Source of the DNA: Bacillota bacterium
GTDB taxonomy: Bacteria; Bacillota; Clostridia; Lachnospirales; Lachnospiraceae
Assembly (NCBI GenBank): GCA_023435895.1
Contig: JAEZLH010000017.1
Location: 248,001-312,000 of the forward strand
DNA: 64,000 nt
Direction of reading: 5' to 3'
Position 1 is the stretch's first letter; every line of letters starts with the position of its first letter. The translations under genes and the position numbers were made by a program. Of the stretch, positions 50,735 through 59,408 are shown one piece after another. The notes under the pieces are model-generated. The model did no database searches, was not told the origin of the DNA, and worked only from the letters and a program-made list of their open reading frames with translations.

Positions 50735-51386
50735 TGAAACAGTAATAAAAATGCTTGGTATGGGTATTTTGGAAACACTCTATATGACCTTGTTCTCCTC
50801 TTTCATTGCTTATTTGATCGGACTTCCCATTGGAATATTACTTGTAGTAACAGATCGGGACGGAATTACTCCCAATTCCAAGTTAAATAAGGTAGTTGGC
50901 ATATTGGTTAACATTGTTCGTTCCGTTCCCTTCATCATCTTATTGATTGCAATCCAGCCTGCTACCAGAGCAATTATAGGAACCACCATCGGAGCATCAG
51001 CGATAGTGATACCGTTGATTGTATCCTCCGCACCCTATATAGCAAGAATCGTGGAATCCTCTTTAAAGGAAGTCGATAAGGGTGTAATTGAAGCTGCACA
51101 GAGCATGGGAGCGAATCCACTTCAGATTATATTTAAAGTTCTTATCCCCGAAGCTAAGCCTTCTCTTATTGTGGGAAGTGCAATAGCGATTTCAACCATA
51201 TTAAGTTATACCGTTATGGCAGGCTTCGTGGGCGGTGGCGGATTGGGAGATATCGCAATTCGTTACGGTTATTATCGAAATGAAACGGAGATTATGTTAG
51301 TAGCAGTGGTTCTGCTAATCATTATCCTGCAGATTATTCAGGAATTCGGATTGTCCTTAACGAAGAAGTCCGACAAGAGACTATAA
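50727..51386 (+). CDS. metI: Methionine ABC transporter permease
   Basis: Membrane permease of about 219 aa with five to six helices and the EAA-loop segment IEAAQSMGANPLQIIFKVLI near residue 130. The frame opens at 50709, but GGAGGTGG lies 8-9 nt before ATG 50727. It overlaps metN, indicating coupled translation, and precedes metQ by 44 bp. MetI dimers form the channel of the MetNIQ importer for L- and D-methionine and some oxidised forms. Confidence 0.94.
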   Translation: MFNETVIKMLGMGILETLYMTLFSSFIAYLIGLPIGILLVVTDRDGITPNSKLNKVVGILVNIVRSVPFIILLIAIQPATRAIIGTTIGASAIVIPLIVSSAPYIARIVESSLKEVDKGVIEAAQSMGANPLQIIFKVLIPEAKPSLIVGSAIAISTILSYTVMAGFVGGGGLGDIAIRYGYYRNETEIMLVAVVLLIIILQIIQEFGLSLTKKSDKRL

Positions 51387-51430
51387 AAAACTAAAATACA
51401 AAACATACATTTGTTTAGGAGGAATTATTT

Positions 51431-52243
51431 ATGAAGAGAATTATAAGCACACTAATTGTATTGACCTTAATTGCAGCTGCTTTCACAGGCTGCGGTAAAA
51501 AAGCAGGCGCTGATAAAACAATCGTAATTGGAGCAAGTGCCACTCCCCATGCAGAAATTCTGGAGATTGCAAAGCCTTTGCTAGAGAAGGAAGGCTATAA
51601 GGTGGATATCAAGGTATATAATGATTATGTACAGCCGAATGTAGCGTTAGACAGCGGTGACCTGGATGCAAACTACTTCCAGCATGTACCTTATCTTGAT
51701 TCCTATAATAAAGAACATAAAACAGAATTAATTTCCGCAGGTATCATCCACTATGAGCCCTACGGTATCTATCCCGGCAAGACAAAAACGATCGAGGCAT
51801 TAACAGATGGCGCTAAAATTGCAGTACCCAATGATCCGTCCAATGAAGCAAGAGCACTCTTATTACTGGAAGCGCAGGGCATCATTAAACTGAAAGAGGG
51901 TGCCGGAATCAACGCAACAAAGAATGATATTGCAGAAAACCCGAAGAATGTAAAGATAGTTGAACTGGAAGCTGCACAGATTACTCGTTCTTTAAAGGAT
52001 GTGGATTTGGCAGTTGTAAATGGTAACTATGCAATCGAAGCAGGTTTAAGTGTTGAGAAGGATGCCATTGCGGTAGAAGACAAAGACTCCTTGGCAGCGG
52101 AAACTTATGGTAATATCATCGCTGTTAAAAAGGGAAATGAAAACAGAGAAGACATCAAGGCTTTAATTAAAGCATTGCAAAGTGATGAAGTGAAGAAATA
52201 TATTGAAGAGAATTACAAGGGAGCAGTTGTTCCTAAGTTCTAG
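51431..52243 (+). CDS. metQ: Methionine-binding lipoprotein
   Basis: Substrate-binding lipoprotein of 270 aa (lipobox FTGC, C20) of the NlpA/MetQ family. Family marks include VIGASATPHAEILEIAKPLL, NDYVQPNVALDSGDLDANYF and QHVPYLDSYN, then YEPYGIYPGK. It should deliver methionine to MetNI. AGGAGGAATT precedes the ATG. The operon ends with a hairpin at 52259-52300. Confidence 0.95.
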   Translation: MKRIISTLIVLTLIAAAFTGCGKKAGADKTIVIGASATPHAEILEIAKPLLEKEGYKVDIKVYNDYVQPNVALDSGDLDANYFQHVPYLDSYNKEHKTELISAGIIHYEPYGIYPGKTKTIEALTDGAKIAVPNDPSNEARALLLLEAQGIIKLKEGAGINATKNDIAENPKNVKIVELEAAQITRSLKDVDLAVVNGNYAIEAGLSVEKDAIAVEDKDSLAAETYGNIIAVKKGNENREDIKALIKALQSDEVKKYIEENYKGAVVPKF

Positions 52244-52258
52244 TTTTCATGATAAGAG

Positions 52259-52300
52259 GGTCGATTTCCTTAGGAGTATCTTGGGGGAATCGGCCTTTTG
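52259..52300 (+). terminator. Terminator of metNIQ
   Basis: GGTCGATTTCC at 52259-52269 pairs with GGGAATCGGCC ending 52295, followed by TTTTG. Confidence 0.75.
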
Positions 52301-52524
52301 TTTAGTGCTACTTAGTTTGGTGAGCTATCATTTCAATGAGGATGGAAGTCTAATAAAAGACTGTTTGTCTCCACTAATTATATCAATACGGTAGTGAATT
52401 CCCAAAAATTTCACAGATTAGCAGGGGGCTGTGGCATTGCTTATGAGGATGTTTCGTGTTACGATAATAGAAATACAAATTCCGTCGCACCTTAGTTAGA
52501 ATAGTAGAATACAGAGGACCCAAT

Positions 52525-53640
52525 ATGAAGCAAATATTAAAATACAAACGTACATACTTACTCCTTTTCCTACCCATATCCCTGTTATTGACCTTTGCAG
52601 CAAGACAAAGCAGCTTTTTTGCAGAACAAATTTATGCAAAAGGGATTTATAAGGTTTTGTCACAGGTTTTTTCCACAATAACCGGAATATTGCCTTTCTC
52701 GCTGGCAGAAATATTAATTATTGTGTTACCGGCGATTTTTTTAGCACTCATTATAAGATTGATTATACAGATAGTTATAAACAAGAAAGAGCGCAAATTA
52801 ATTCTAGTAAAAGCAATACTTAATGTGCTCTGTGCAGCAGGTATGATATGGTTTCTATTTCTAATCTGCGGCGGACTTAACTATTATCGGTATTCTTTCT
52901 CCGAGTACTCCAACCTGACCATAGAAAAGTCTTCAGTGAAGGAATTATATGAACTGACGGATAGTCTTGCATCTCAAGCAAATGAATTGAGAGCAAAGAT
53001 TACCAGTACAGATAATAATGGAGTGTTCCGGCTGTCAACAAGCAATAACGAGTTAGGAAAGATAGCAGACAAAGCCTATGAGGCGTTGTCGAAGGATTAT
53101 CCGGTGTTAAAAGGGCATTACGGACCTCCGAAACCGGTATTAATGTCAAGCTTTATGTCACAAACGGAGATAACCGGTATATTCATTCCTTTTACCATGG
53201 AGGCAAATGTGAATGTGGATATGCCGGACTATAATGTACCATATACCATGCTCCATGAATTGGCTCATTTACACGGGTTTATGAGAGAGGATGAGGCAAA
53301 TTATTTGGCCTATCTTGCAGGCATGAAATCGGATAATATTGAGTTTCAATACAGCAGTACAATGCTTGCTATGATAATGGCAGGAAATGCTTTGTATGGG
53401 AGTAATCATGATTTATATTTTGAGATAGCAGGTCGCTACTCCGAGGGCGTGAAAAAAGATTTGAAGGATAATTCCGAATATTGGTCTCAGTTCGAAAATA
53501 AGACCATAAGTACAGTGTCCAATAAAATTAATGACACCTATTTAAAGGCAAATAACCAGACAGACGGAGTACGCAGTTATGACAGGATGTTGGATTTGCT
53601 ATTGGCAAAATACCGAAAAGAGCATGAGAAGCAAGAGTAA
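52525..53640 (+). CDS. DUF3810 membrane protein with HExxH motif
   Basis: Protein of 371 aa with three transmembrane segments in the first 120 residues (TYLLLFLPISLLLTF, AEILIIVLPAIFLALIIRLI, and ILNVLCAAGMIWFLFLICGG) and a long outer domain. The zinc motif H244-E-L-A-H248 lies in VPYTMLHELAHLHGF, with MREDEANYLAYLAGM giving a likely third ligand Glu. This matches DUF3810, a family of predicted metalloproteases in Clostridia and Bacteroidetes. Substrate is unknown. It is monocistronic. Confidence 0.85.
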   Translation: MKQILKYKRTYLLLFLPISLLLTFAARQSSFFAEQIYAKGIYKVLSQVFSTITGILPFSLAEILIIVLPAIFLALIIRLIIQIVINKKERKLILVKAILNVLCAAGMIWFLFLICGGLNYYRYSFSEYSNLTIEKSSVKELYELTDSLASQANELRAKITSTDNNGVFRLSTSNNELGKIADKAYEALSKDYPVLKGHYGPPKPVLMSSFMSQTEITGIFIPFTMEANVNVDMPDYNVPYTMLHELAHLHGFMREDEANYLAYLAGMKSDNIEFQYSSTMLAMIMAGNALYGSNHDLYFEIAGRYSEGVKKDLKDNSEYWSQFENKTISTVSNKINDTYLKANNQTDGVRSYDRMLDLLLAKYRKEHEKQE

Positions 53641-53716
53641 GATTTATTTGACTTTATGCTAATCGCCAGGTCACAAGATAAACATACCTTTTGATACCGG
53701 ATCAATCATTGAATAT

Positions 53717-53784
53717 CAAAGAGCTATCACAAAAGTGTAATTGGGAATATGTCCTTCCGATGGAACTAGTGTGATAGCTCTTTG
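53717..53784. terminator. Long perfect inverted repeat after the DUF3810 gene
   Basis: CAAAGAGCTATCACA at 53717-53731 is the exact reverse complement of 53770-53784 around a 38-bp centre; no T run, so it may be a terminator variant or small element. The rest of the gap to 54098 shows no gene. Confidence 0.6.
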
Positions 53785-54098
53785 TGACTATGATTTTGCC
53801 AATTCATGCTTTTCTGTTAAGATAAACTGTGTTATTATATAAAAATAATATTTTCTGGAAGATAATACTTGAAATTCATTAATTTAAAGAGTATTTTAAA
53901 GATTAATAGCAGTGTTATATGTGTTGATGGTATCAGTTAGAATTATTTACAATCTGAGTGTTATTTATGGATAATAATAGGAAGAGTGAACCATTTAATG
54001 GAGAAGGTCATACTGATATTCAACAGAAAATATATTGTTGAATATCTCTTACAATCGAATAAATAGAAAATACGCACTTAAGAAATGGAGGATTAAAA

Positions 54099-54950
54099 TT
54101 GGCTGGTATATTTTCAGGACTTGAGGAATTTGGACTGGGTAATTTATCTGGAATGGATATTTATGAAAGCCAGGAGAAGGAAAGGGAGAATGCGAGAAAA
54201 CAGGGAGAAGACAGTAAGCCTGCATTTTCTGAAGAAGAAAATATTTTTGATAAAAGCTTCACCTGTCCGGTATGTGATAAAGAGTTTAAATCAAAAACAG
54301 TGAAATCCGGTAAAGTAAAGCTTCTATCACTGGATACGGATTTAAGACCTATATATGAGAATATGGATCCATTAAAATACGATGCAGTAACCTGTCCTGT
54401 ATGCGGATTTTCAGCGTTAAATCGTTTTTTTAAATTTGTGTCATCTGCACAGGCCAACTTGATAAAAAGCAATATATCGGTTAATTTTAGGGGATTAAAA
54501 GAAGCTGGTAATATCTTTAGTTATGATGATGCAATTGCTCGTCATAAGCTGGCTCTTGTGAATGCAATTGTAAAAAAATCGAAAATATCGGAACGCGCTT
54601 ATACCTGTCTGAAGACCGGTTGGGTGATACGCGGAAAAGCGGAAAGTTTACCAAAGGACACTCCAAACTACGATAAAGTGATAGCGGATTTGAAGCTTGA
54701 GGAGGGAGATTTCCTGTCAAAGGCATATATTGGCTTTGGGGAAGCCTTCAGTAAAGAAAACTTTCCAATGTGTGGCATGGATGAAACTACGATTACATTA
54801 ATGATGGCGGAACTGGCAAGAAGAACCGGTAAATATGATGAAGCTGGAAGATGGATATCCAGAATTTTGATATCAAGGGATGCCAATGAGAGGATTAAGC
54901 AAAAGGCAAGAGAAATCAAGGAACTGATTAAAGACCAAAAGAGTGAATGA
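54099..54950 (+). CDS. DUF2225 zinc-binding protein
   Basis: Soluble protein of 283 aa. Two CPxC pairs, FTCPVCDKEFKSKTVKSG near residue 51 and VTCPVCGFSALNRFF near residue 99, would bind zinc and match DUF2225. The C-terminal half is helical, with a repeat-like ELARRTGKYDEAGRWISRIL region resembling TPR helices. Start TTG 54099 follows GGAGG. It is 21 bp ahead of the DUF6062 gene and so probably co-transcribed. Function of the family is unknown. Confidence 0.85.
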   Translation: MAGIFSGLEEFGLGNLSGMDIYESQEKERENARKQGEDSKPAFSEEENIFDKSFTCPVCDKEFKSKTVKSGKVKLLSLDTDLRPIYENMDPLKYDAVTCPVCGFSALNRFFKFVSSAQANLIKSNISVNFRGLKEAGNIFSYDDAIARHKLALVNAIVKKSKISERAYTCLKTGWVIRGKAESLPKDTPNYDKVIADLKLEEGDFLSKAYIGFGEAFSKENFPMCGMDETTITLMMAELARRTGKYDEAGRWISRILISRDANERIKQKAREIKELIKDQKSE

Positions 54951-54971
54951 GAATAAAAGGCGGTAACTACT

Positions 54972-55682
54972 TTGAAAGAAAAATTATATACCATACCGGT
55001 AAATGAGGCCTTTGAGGCGGAATGTGAATGTCCATTATGTTCTATGAAAAAGAAACTGGAATCCGATGCAATCGAATATACCATGGGACCAAGCTATATG
55101 GAAGATGACATTAGAATCGCTACTTCAAAACTTGGATTTTGTGAAAAGCACCTGAATCAGCTATACCAGAATCAAAATCGTTTGGGACTTGCTTTGATGT
55201 TAAAATCCCATATGGACAAAACCATTCAATCGGTTAGTAAGCTCTCTGGTAATAAAGTAAATGCTCCTTCTCTGTTTCGCAAAAAGGCAGAAGAGTCAGA
55301 GATGGTAAGCTACTTAGAACAGCTGGAAAGCAGCTGCTTTGTATGTGATAAGATTAATAACACATTTAACCGATATGTTGCCACTATCTTCCATTTATAT
55401 CATACAGACAATGACTTTCGAACCAAATTTAAAAGCTCAAAGGGTTTTTGTGCATCCCATTATAAAATCTTATATAAAGAAGCACCCCTTAATCTGAATG
55501 GCACAGAGCTTACAGAATTTATAGCAGAGTTGAATGCACTGTTTATAGAGAATATGAAACGGGTTGCAGATGATTTGGATTGGTTCATTAACAAATTTGA
55601 TTATCGTTATGCCAATGAGCCATGGAAGAATTCGAAGGATGCTTTACCCAGATCCATGCAAAAGACAAATAGTATAATATAG
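54972..55682 (+). CDS. DUF6062 family protein
   Basis: Soluble protein of 236 aa with three Cys-based motifs spaced along it: CECPLCSMKKKLES near residue 18, LGFCEKHLNQLYQ near residue 55, SSCFVCDKINNTF near residue 119 and GFCASHYKILY near residue 158. These CxxC/CxxH pairs suggest a metal-binding protein. It matches DUF6062, often found beside DUF2225 in Clostridia. Start TTG 54972 follows AAGGCGGT. No function known. Confidence 0.8.
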   Translation: MKEKLYTIPVNEAFEAECECPLCSMKKKLESDAIEYTMGPSYMEDDIRIATSKLGFCEKHLNQLYQNQNRLGLALMLKSHMDKTIQSVSKLSGNKVNAPSLFRKKAEESEMVSYLEQLESSCFVCDKINNTFNRYVATIFHLYHTDNDFRTKFKSSKGFCASHYKILYKEAPLNLNGTELTEFIAELNALFIENMKRVADDLDWFINKFDYRYANEPWKNSKDALPRSMQKTNSII

Positions 55683-55794
55683 GCTTTGCTATATGTGAGC
55701 AATTGTCATGAATAGTTTGAGAGAGATAACATTTGTACTCAGTGGTATATTTTGTTTAAGAAGGAAATATACTTAGTAAGTATGGAAGGAATTG

Positions 55795-55826
55795 AAAAGT
55801 TATTACCGATTGGTGATAACTTTTTC
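55795..55826 (+). terminator. Terminator after the DUF6062 gene
   Basis: AAAGTTATTACC-GATT-GGTGATAACTTT stem followed by TTCTTTC. The rest of 55683-56148 holds no recognised gene. Confidence 0.7.
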
Positions 55827-56148
55827 TTTCGTCTCTTAAAAATTGATTAGAACGTAGAATTGGGTTTAATGTATAAACTCCATCAGTACAGTGACAATGG
55901 AAATTTGTATAAAAATTAAAACGCTCCAGTATTGAGGAAATGCATAAGATGTTCGGAATATCACCATTGGATAGAATCAATTGTTGTGTATTAGAGGAAA
56001 ATGCTTTATATTAATAAGTAAAACAGAGAAAAAATGAGATAACAAGAGTAAAACTAAGAAAACAAAAGAAATTATTAAATTTGCCGCGGTATTTACCTTG
56101 AAATGAAGTTGCATAATAATAGCAAATTTACTAATATAATAATCAAAG

Positions 56149-56175
56149 TTAGCACTCAACTTAATGGAGTGCTAA
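56149..56175 (+). promoter_or_regulatory. CIRCE operator (HrcA) before groESL
   Basis: TTAGCACTC at 56149-56157, nine-base spacer, GAGTGCTAA at 56167-56175: exact consensus of the CIRCE element bound by the heat-shock repressor HrcA. A TATAAT at 56135-56140 just upstream is the likely -10. Confidence 0.97.
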
Positions 56176-56233
56176 TAATTCTAAAAAGAACTTTGAAAAG
56201 CAAAGCAATTAATATTTAAGGAGGAATTTTAAC

Positions 56234-56521
56234 ATGAAACTTGTACCTTTAGGAGATAAGGTAGTATTGAAGCAGTTGGTTGCGGAAGAGACAACAAAAT
56301 CAGGCATTGTATTACCAGGTCAGGCAAAAGAGAAGCCTCAGCAGGCAGAAGTAGTTGCAGTTGGCCCCGGCGGAGTGGTTGATGGAAAAGAAGTTGTAAT
56401 GCAGGTTAAAGTCGGCGATAAGGTTATTTACTCCAAATATGCTGGAACAGAAGTGAAATTAGAGGATGAGGAATTCATCGTAGTGAAGCAGAATGATATC
56501 GTCGCTGTTGTAGAAGAATAA
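56234..56521 (+). CDS. groES: Co-chaperonin GroES
   Basis: Heptameric lid of the GroEL chaperonin, 95 aa, normal length. It begins MKLVPLGDKVVLKQL and has the mobile-loop segment ETTKSGIVLPGQAKEKPQ and the C-terminal EEFIVVKQNDIVAVVE. AAGGAGG precedes the ATG. It follows a perfect CIRCE element by about 58 bp, so HrcA controls the operon in response to misfolded protein load. Confidence 0.97.
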   Translation: MKLVPLGDKVVLKQLVAEETTKSGIVLPGQAKEKPQQAEVVAVGPGGVVDGKEVVMQVKVGDKVIYSKYAGTEVKLEDEEFIVVKQNDIVAVVEE

Positions 56522-56734
56522 TACATTTTCTCGGGGTGAATAAGATAATTTTCAAAGTGAAATTATCTTCTATTAAATGAGTAAGCAATATCGATTAAGA
56601 TGTTAATTTGCAGATTGTGAAACATGATAGATAGAAGGATAATGACGAGTGTTTTATAAGCTGAACAACTGGTTTGTGGCAGTTGCCTGAAATGATTGTT
56701 AAGCCGCATTGCGGCAGAATGGAGGACATATAAA

Positions 56735-58357
56735 ATGGCGAAAGAAATTAAATACGGCGCAGAAGCAAGAGCAGCGCTTGAAATCGGTGCAAATAAATTA
56801 GCGAATACAGTAAAGGTTACCCTTGGACCGAAGGGTAGAAATGTAGTTCTTGACAAATCCTTTGGCGCTCCATTAATTACAAATGACGGTGTTACCATTG
56901 CGAAAGAAATAGAACTGGATGATCCTTTTGAGAATATGGGTGCTCAGTTAGTAAAGGAAGTTGCTACTAAGACAAATGATGTAGCAGGTGATGGTACAAC
57001 AACAGCAACTGTTTTAGCGCAGGCAATGATTACCGAAGGTATGAAGAACTTAGCTGCAGGCGCAAATCCTATCATTCTTCGTAAAGGTATGAAGAAGGCA
57101 ACCGATTGTGCAGTAGATGCAATTCTTAAGATGAGCTCTTCTTTAAAGGGCAAAGAGCAAATTGCAAGAGTAGCTGCTATTTCCGCAGGTGATGATGAAG
57201 TTGGACAGTTAGTTGCAGATGCAATGGAAAAGGTATCAAATGATGGCGTAATTACCATTGAAGAATCCAAAACCATGAAGACAGAGCTTGATCTTGTAGA
57301 AGGTATGCAGTTTGACCGCGGTTATCTTTCCGCTTACATGTGTACTGATATGGATAAAATGGAGGCAAACCTTGAGAATCCATATATCTTGATCACCGAT
57401 AAGAAGATTTCTAACATCCAGGAGATTCTTCCTGTATTGGAGCAAATCGTTCAGACCGGGTCCAGATTATTAATTATCGCTGAAGATGTAGAAGGCGAAG
57501 CACTTACAACCTTGGTATTAAATAAATTAAGAGGTACATTCGTAGCAGTTGCTGTAAAGGCACCTGGTTATGGTGACAGAAGAAAGGCAATGCTTCAGGA
57601 TATCGCAATCTTAACCGGTGGTACTGTTATCTCTGACGAAGTAGGTCTTGATCTTAAGGAAGCTACCTTAGAGCAGCTTGGACGTGCAAAATCCGTTAAA
57701 GTTCAAAAAGAGAATACTATCGTTGTTGATGGTGAAGGAGATAAAGCAGAAATCAGTGCAAGAATTGCTCAGATTAAAGCTCAGATTGAAGAAACTACAT
57801 CTGAATTTGATAAAGAAAAATTACAGGAAAGACTTGCAAAGCTTGCAGGCGGTGTAGCGGTAATCAGAGTTGGTGCTGCTACCGAAACTGAAATGAAAGA
57901 AAACAAGCTTCGTATGGAAGATGCACTTGCAGCAACCAGAGCAGCAGTTGAGGAAGGTATCGTAGCAGGCGGTGGTTCCGCATATATCCACGCTTCCAAG
58001 GAAGTTGCAAAATTAGCTACTAAGTTAGATGGCGATGAGAAGACCGGTGCTAACATTATCTTAAAGGCTCTGGAAGCTCCTTTATACAGCATTGTATATA
58101 ACGCAGGCTTAGAAGGCTCCGTTGTAATCAGCAAGGTAAAAGCAGGAAAGCTGGGTATTGGTTTCAATGCTTTGACAGAGAAGTATGTTGATATGGTAGA
58201 AGCAGGAATCCTTGATCCTACTAAGGTTACAAGAAGTGCACTTCAGAATGCAACCAGCGTTGCTTCTACACTTTTAACTACCGAGTCAGTTGTAGCAAAT
58301 ATTAAGTCCAATGAGCCCGCGATGCCCGCAGGTGCTCCAGGAATGGGAATGATGTAA
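56735..58357 (+). CDS. groEL: Chaperonin GroEL
   Basis: Sixty-kilodalton chaperonin of 540 aa, typical length, that refolds proteins inside its cavity with GroES. It starts MAKEIKYGAEARAALEIGAN, contains the nucleotide site GDGTTTATVLAQ and ends in the Gly/Met tail GAPGMGMM. The frame extends to 56696, but GGAGG lies before ATG 56735. A GCCGCATTGCGGC hairpin sits immediately upstream of the ribosome site, similar to that of carA. The operon ends at the terminator at 58382. Confidence 0.97.
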   Translation: MAKEIKYGAEARAALEIGANKLANTVKVTLGPKGRNVVLDKSFGAPLITNDGVTIAKEIELDDPFENMGAQLVKEVATKTNDVAGDGTTTATVLAQAMITEGMKNLAAGANPIILRKGMKKATDCAVDAILKMSSSLKGKEQIARVAAISAGDDEVGQLVADAMEKVSNDGVITIEESKTMKTELDLVEGMQFDRGYLSAYMCTDMDKMEANLENPYILITDKKISNIQEILPVLEQIVQTGSRLLIIAEDVEGEALTTLVLNKLRGTFVAVAVKAPGYGDRRKAMLQDIAILTGGTVISDEVGLDLKEATLEQLGRAKSVKVQKENTIVVDGEGDKAEISARIAQIKAQIEETTSEFDKEKLQERLAKLAGGVAVIRVGAATETEMKENKLRMEDALAATRAAVEEGIVAGGGSAYIHASKEVAKLATKLDGDEKTGANIILKALEAPLYSIVYNAGLEGSVVISKVKAGKLGIGFNALTEKYVDMVEAGILDPTKVTRSALQNATSVASTLLTTESVVANIKSNEPAMPAGAPGMGMM

Positions 58358-58381
58358 TAAAATTAAATTGCAATACAAGAA

Positions 58382-58409
58382 GGGATGCTGTATATTGGCA
58401 TCCCTTTTT
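58382..58409 (+). terminator. Terminator of groESL
   Basis: GGGATGC and GCATCCC pair around TGTATATTG, followed by TTTTT. Confidence 0.88.
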
Positions 58410-58479
58410 GACATGATCAGAATCAAAGTGGCCAAAATTTGAAAGCAGTGGTTGATTTATTCCGACTTTTTATTTCTCA

Positions 58480-58508
58480 TTGACATACGATTCGTTATCC
58501 GTTATGAT
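58480..58508 (+). promoter_or_regulatory. Sigma-A promoter of thiT
   Basis: TTGACA 58480-58485, 17-bp spacer, TATGAT 58503-58508, just before the TPP riboswitch. Confidence 0.85.
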
Positions 58509-58535
58509 AGCTTTAACAAAATAATATTAAATTTT

Positions 58536-58660
58536 GCTAGGGGAGCCCAGGCTGAGAGGTATGAGTAATCATACTGACCCTTACTACTTGATCCGGATAA
58601 TACCGGCGGAAGGAAGCATTCAAGTGGCCCCCTCCGATGCAATCACAAGGAGGTTTTTTT
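58536..58660 (+). promoter_or_regulatory. TPP riboswitch with sequestering hairpin
   Basis: Conserved THI-box strings GGGGAGCCCAGGCTGAGAGG, then ACTGACCC, TTGATCCGGATAATACCGGC and GGAAGGAAGC. After it, CCCCCTCC at about 58628-58635 can pair with the thiT ribosome site AAGGAGG at 58648-58654, a stem followed directly by seven T, so it may block translation, terminate transcription, or both when TPP is bound. Confidence 0.93.
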
Positions 58661-59335
58661 ATGTTTCAAGATGTATTTAATTTATTAATTACCAAGCTCG
58701 AAGACGGAAGTTATGTTCCGACAACCGCAGGCAATATTGCATTGTTTATTGTGGTAGCACTTTTATTTATTGGTATGGCAGCTTTTACCGGAATGAAGAC
58801 AAAGGTAAGAGTAAAGCAATTAACCTTTTCGGCAATGGCAATTACCCTTGCCGTTGTTCTTTCCTTTATTAAACTAGGGCAGATGCCAAATGGTGGTTCA
58901 ATTACTTTATTCTCCATGATCTTTATTTGTTTAATTGGTTATTACTATGGAACCAAAGCTGGTATCCTGGCAGGTATTGCCTATGGCTTGATTAATTTGA
59001 TTATTTCACCCTATGTTTATTATCCGGTTCAGATGCTACTGGATTATCCCATTGCTTACGGTTGTTTAGGACTTGCAGGCATCTTTTCAAAATCAAAGAA
59101 TGGATTAGTCAAAGGCTTCATCTTTGGTGTAGTTGGAAGATTTATAGCTCATGTGCTGTCAGGTGTTATATTCTTTAGTGCATATGCTCCTACCGGTTGG
59201 AATTCAGTTGTTTATTCCATTTGGTATAATGCATCCTACATATTGCCGGATCTTATTATAACAATAATGATATTATATATTCCGCAAATTCAAAATGGTT
59301 TGAAACAGGTAAGAAAAATTGCCTTTGATGAATAA
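58661..59335 (+). CDS. thiT: Thiamine ECF transporter substrate-binding subunit ThiT
   Basis: Integral membrane S component of about 224 aa with six transmembrane helices, which binds thiamine and works with the shared ECF energizing module. Family marks are ALFIVVALLFIGMAAF, KLGQMPNGGSITLFSMIFI and LDYPIAYGCLGLAGIFS. The start is ATG 58661, 7 nt after AAGGAGG; the longer frame at 58637 would overlap the riboswitch. The TPP riboswitch upstream directly supports thiamine as substrate. Confidence 0.95.
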   Translation: MFQDVFNLLITKLEDGSYVPTTAGNIALFIVVALLFIGMAAFTGMKTKVRVKQLTFSAMAITLAVVLSFIKLGQMPNGGSITLFSMIFICLIGYYYGTKAGILAGIAYGLINLIISPYVYYPVQMLLDYPIAYGCLGLAGIFSKSKNGLVKGFIFGVVGRFIAHVLSGVIFFSAYAPTGWNSVVYSIWYNASYILPDLIITIMILYIPQIQNGLKQVRKIAFDE

Positions 59336-59350
59336 AATTTTATAACTAGA

Positions 59351-59406
59351 AAGACCAACCTTAAATACTTGTCGCAACGGGCAAAGAATTCAGGTTGGTC
59401 TTTTTA
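59351..59406. terminator. Terminator between thiT and the sleC-like genes
   Basis: AAGACCAACCT at 59351-59361 pairs with AGGTTGGTCTTTTT near 59392-59406; convergent genes on both sides. Confidence 0.8.
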
Positions 59407-59408
59407 TA

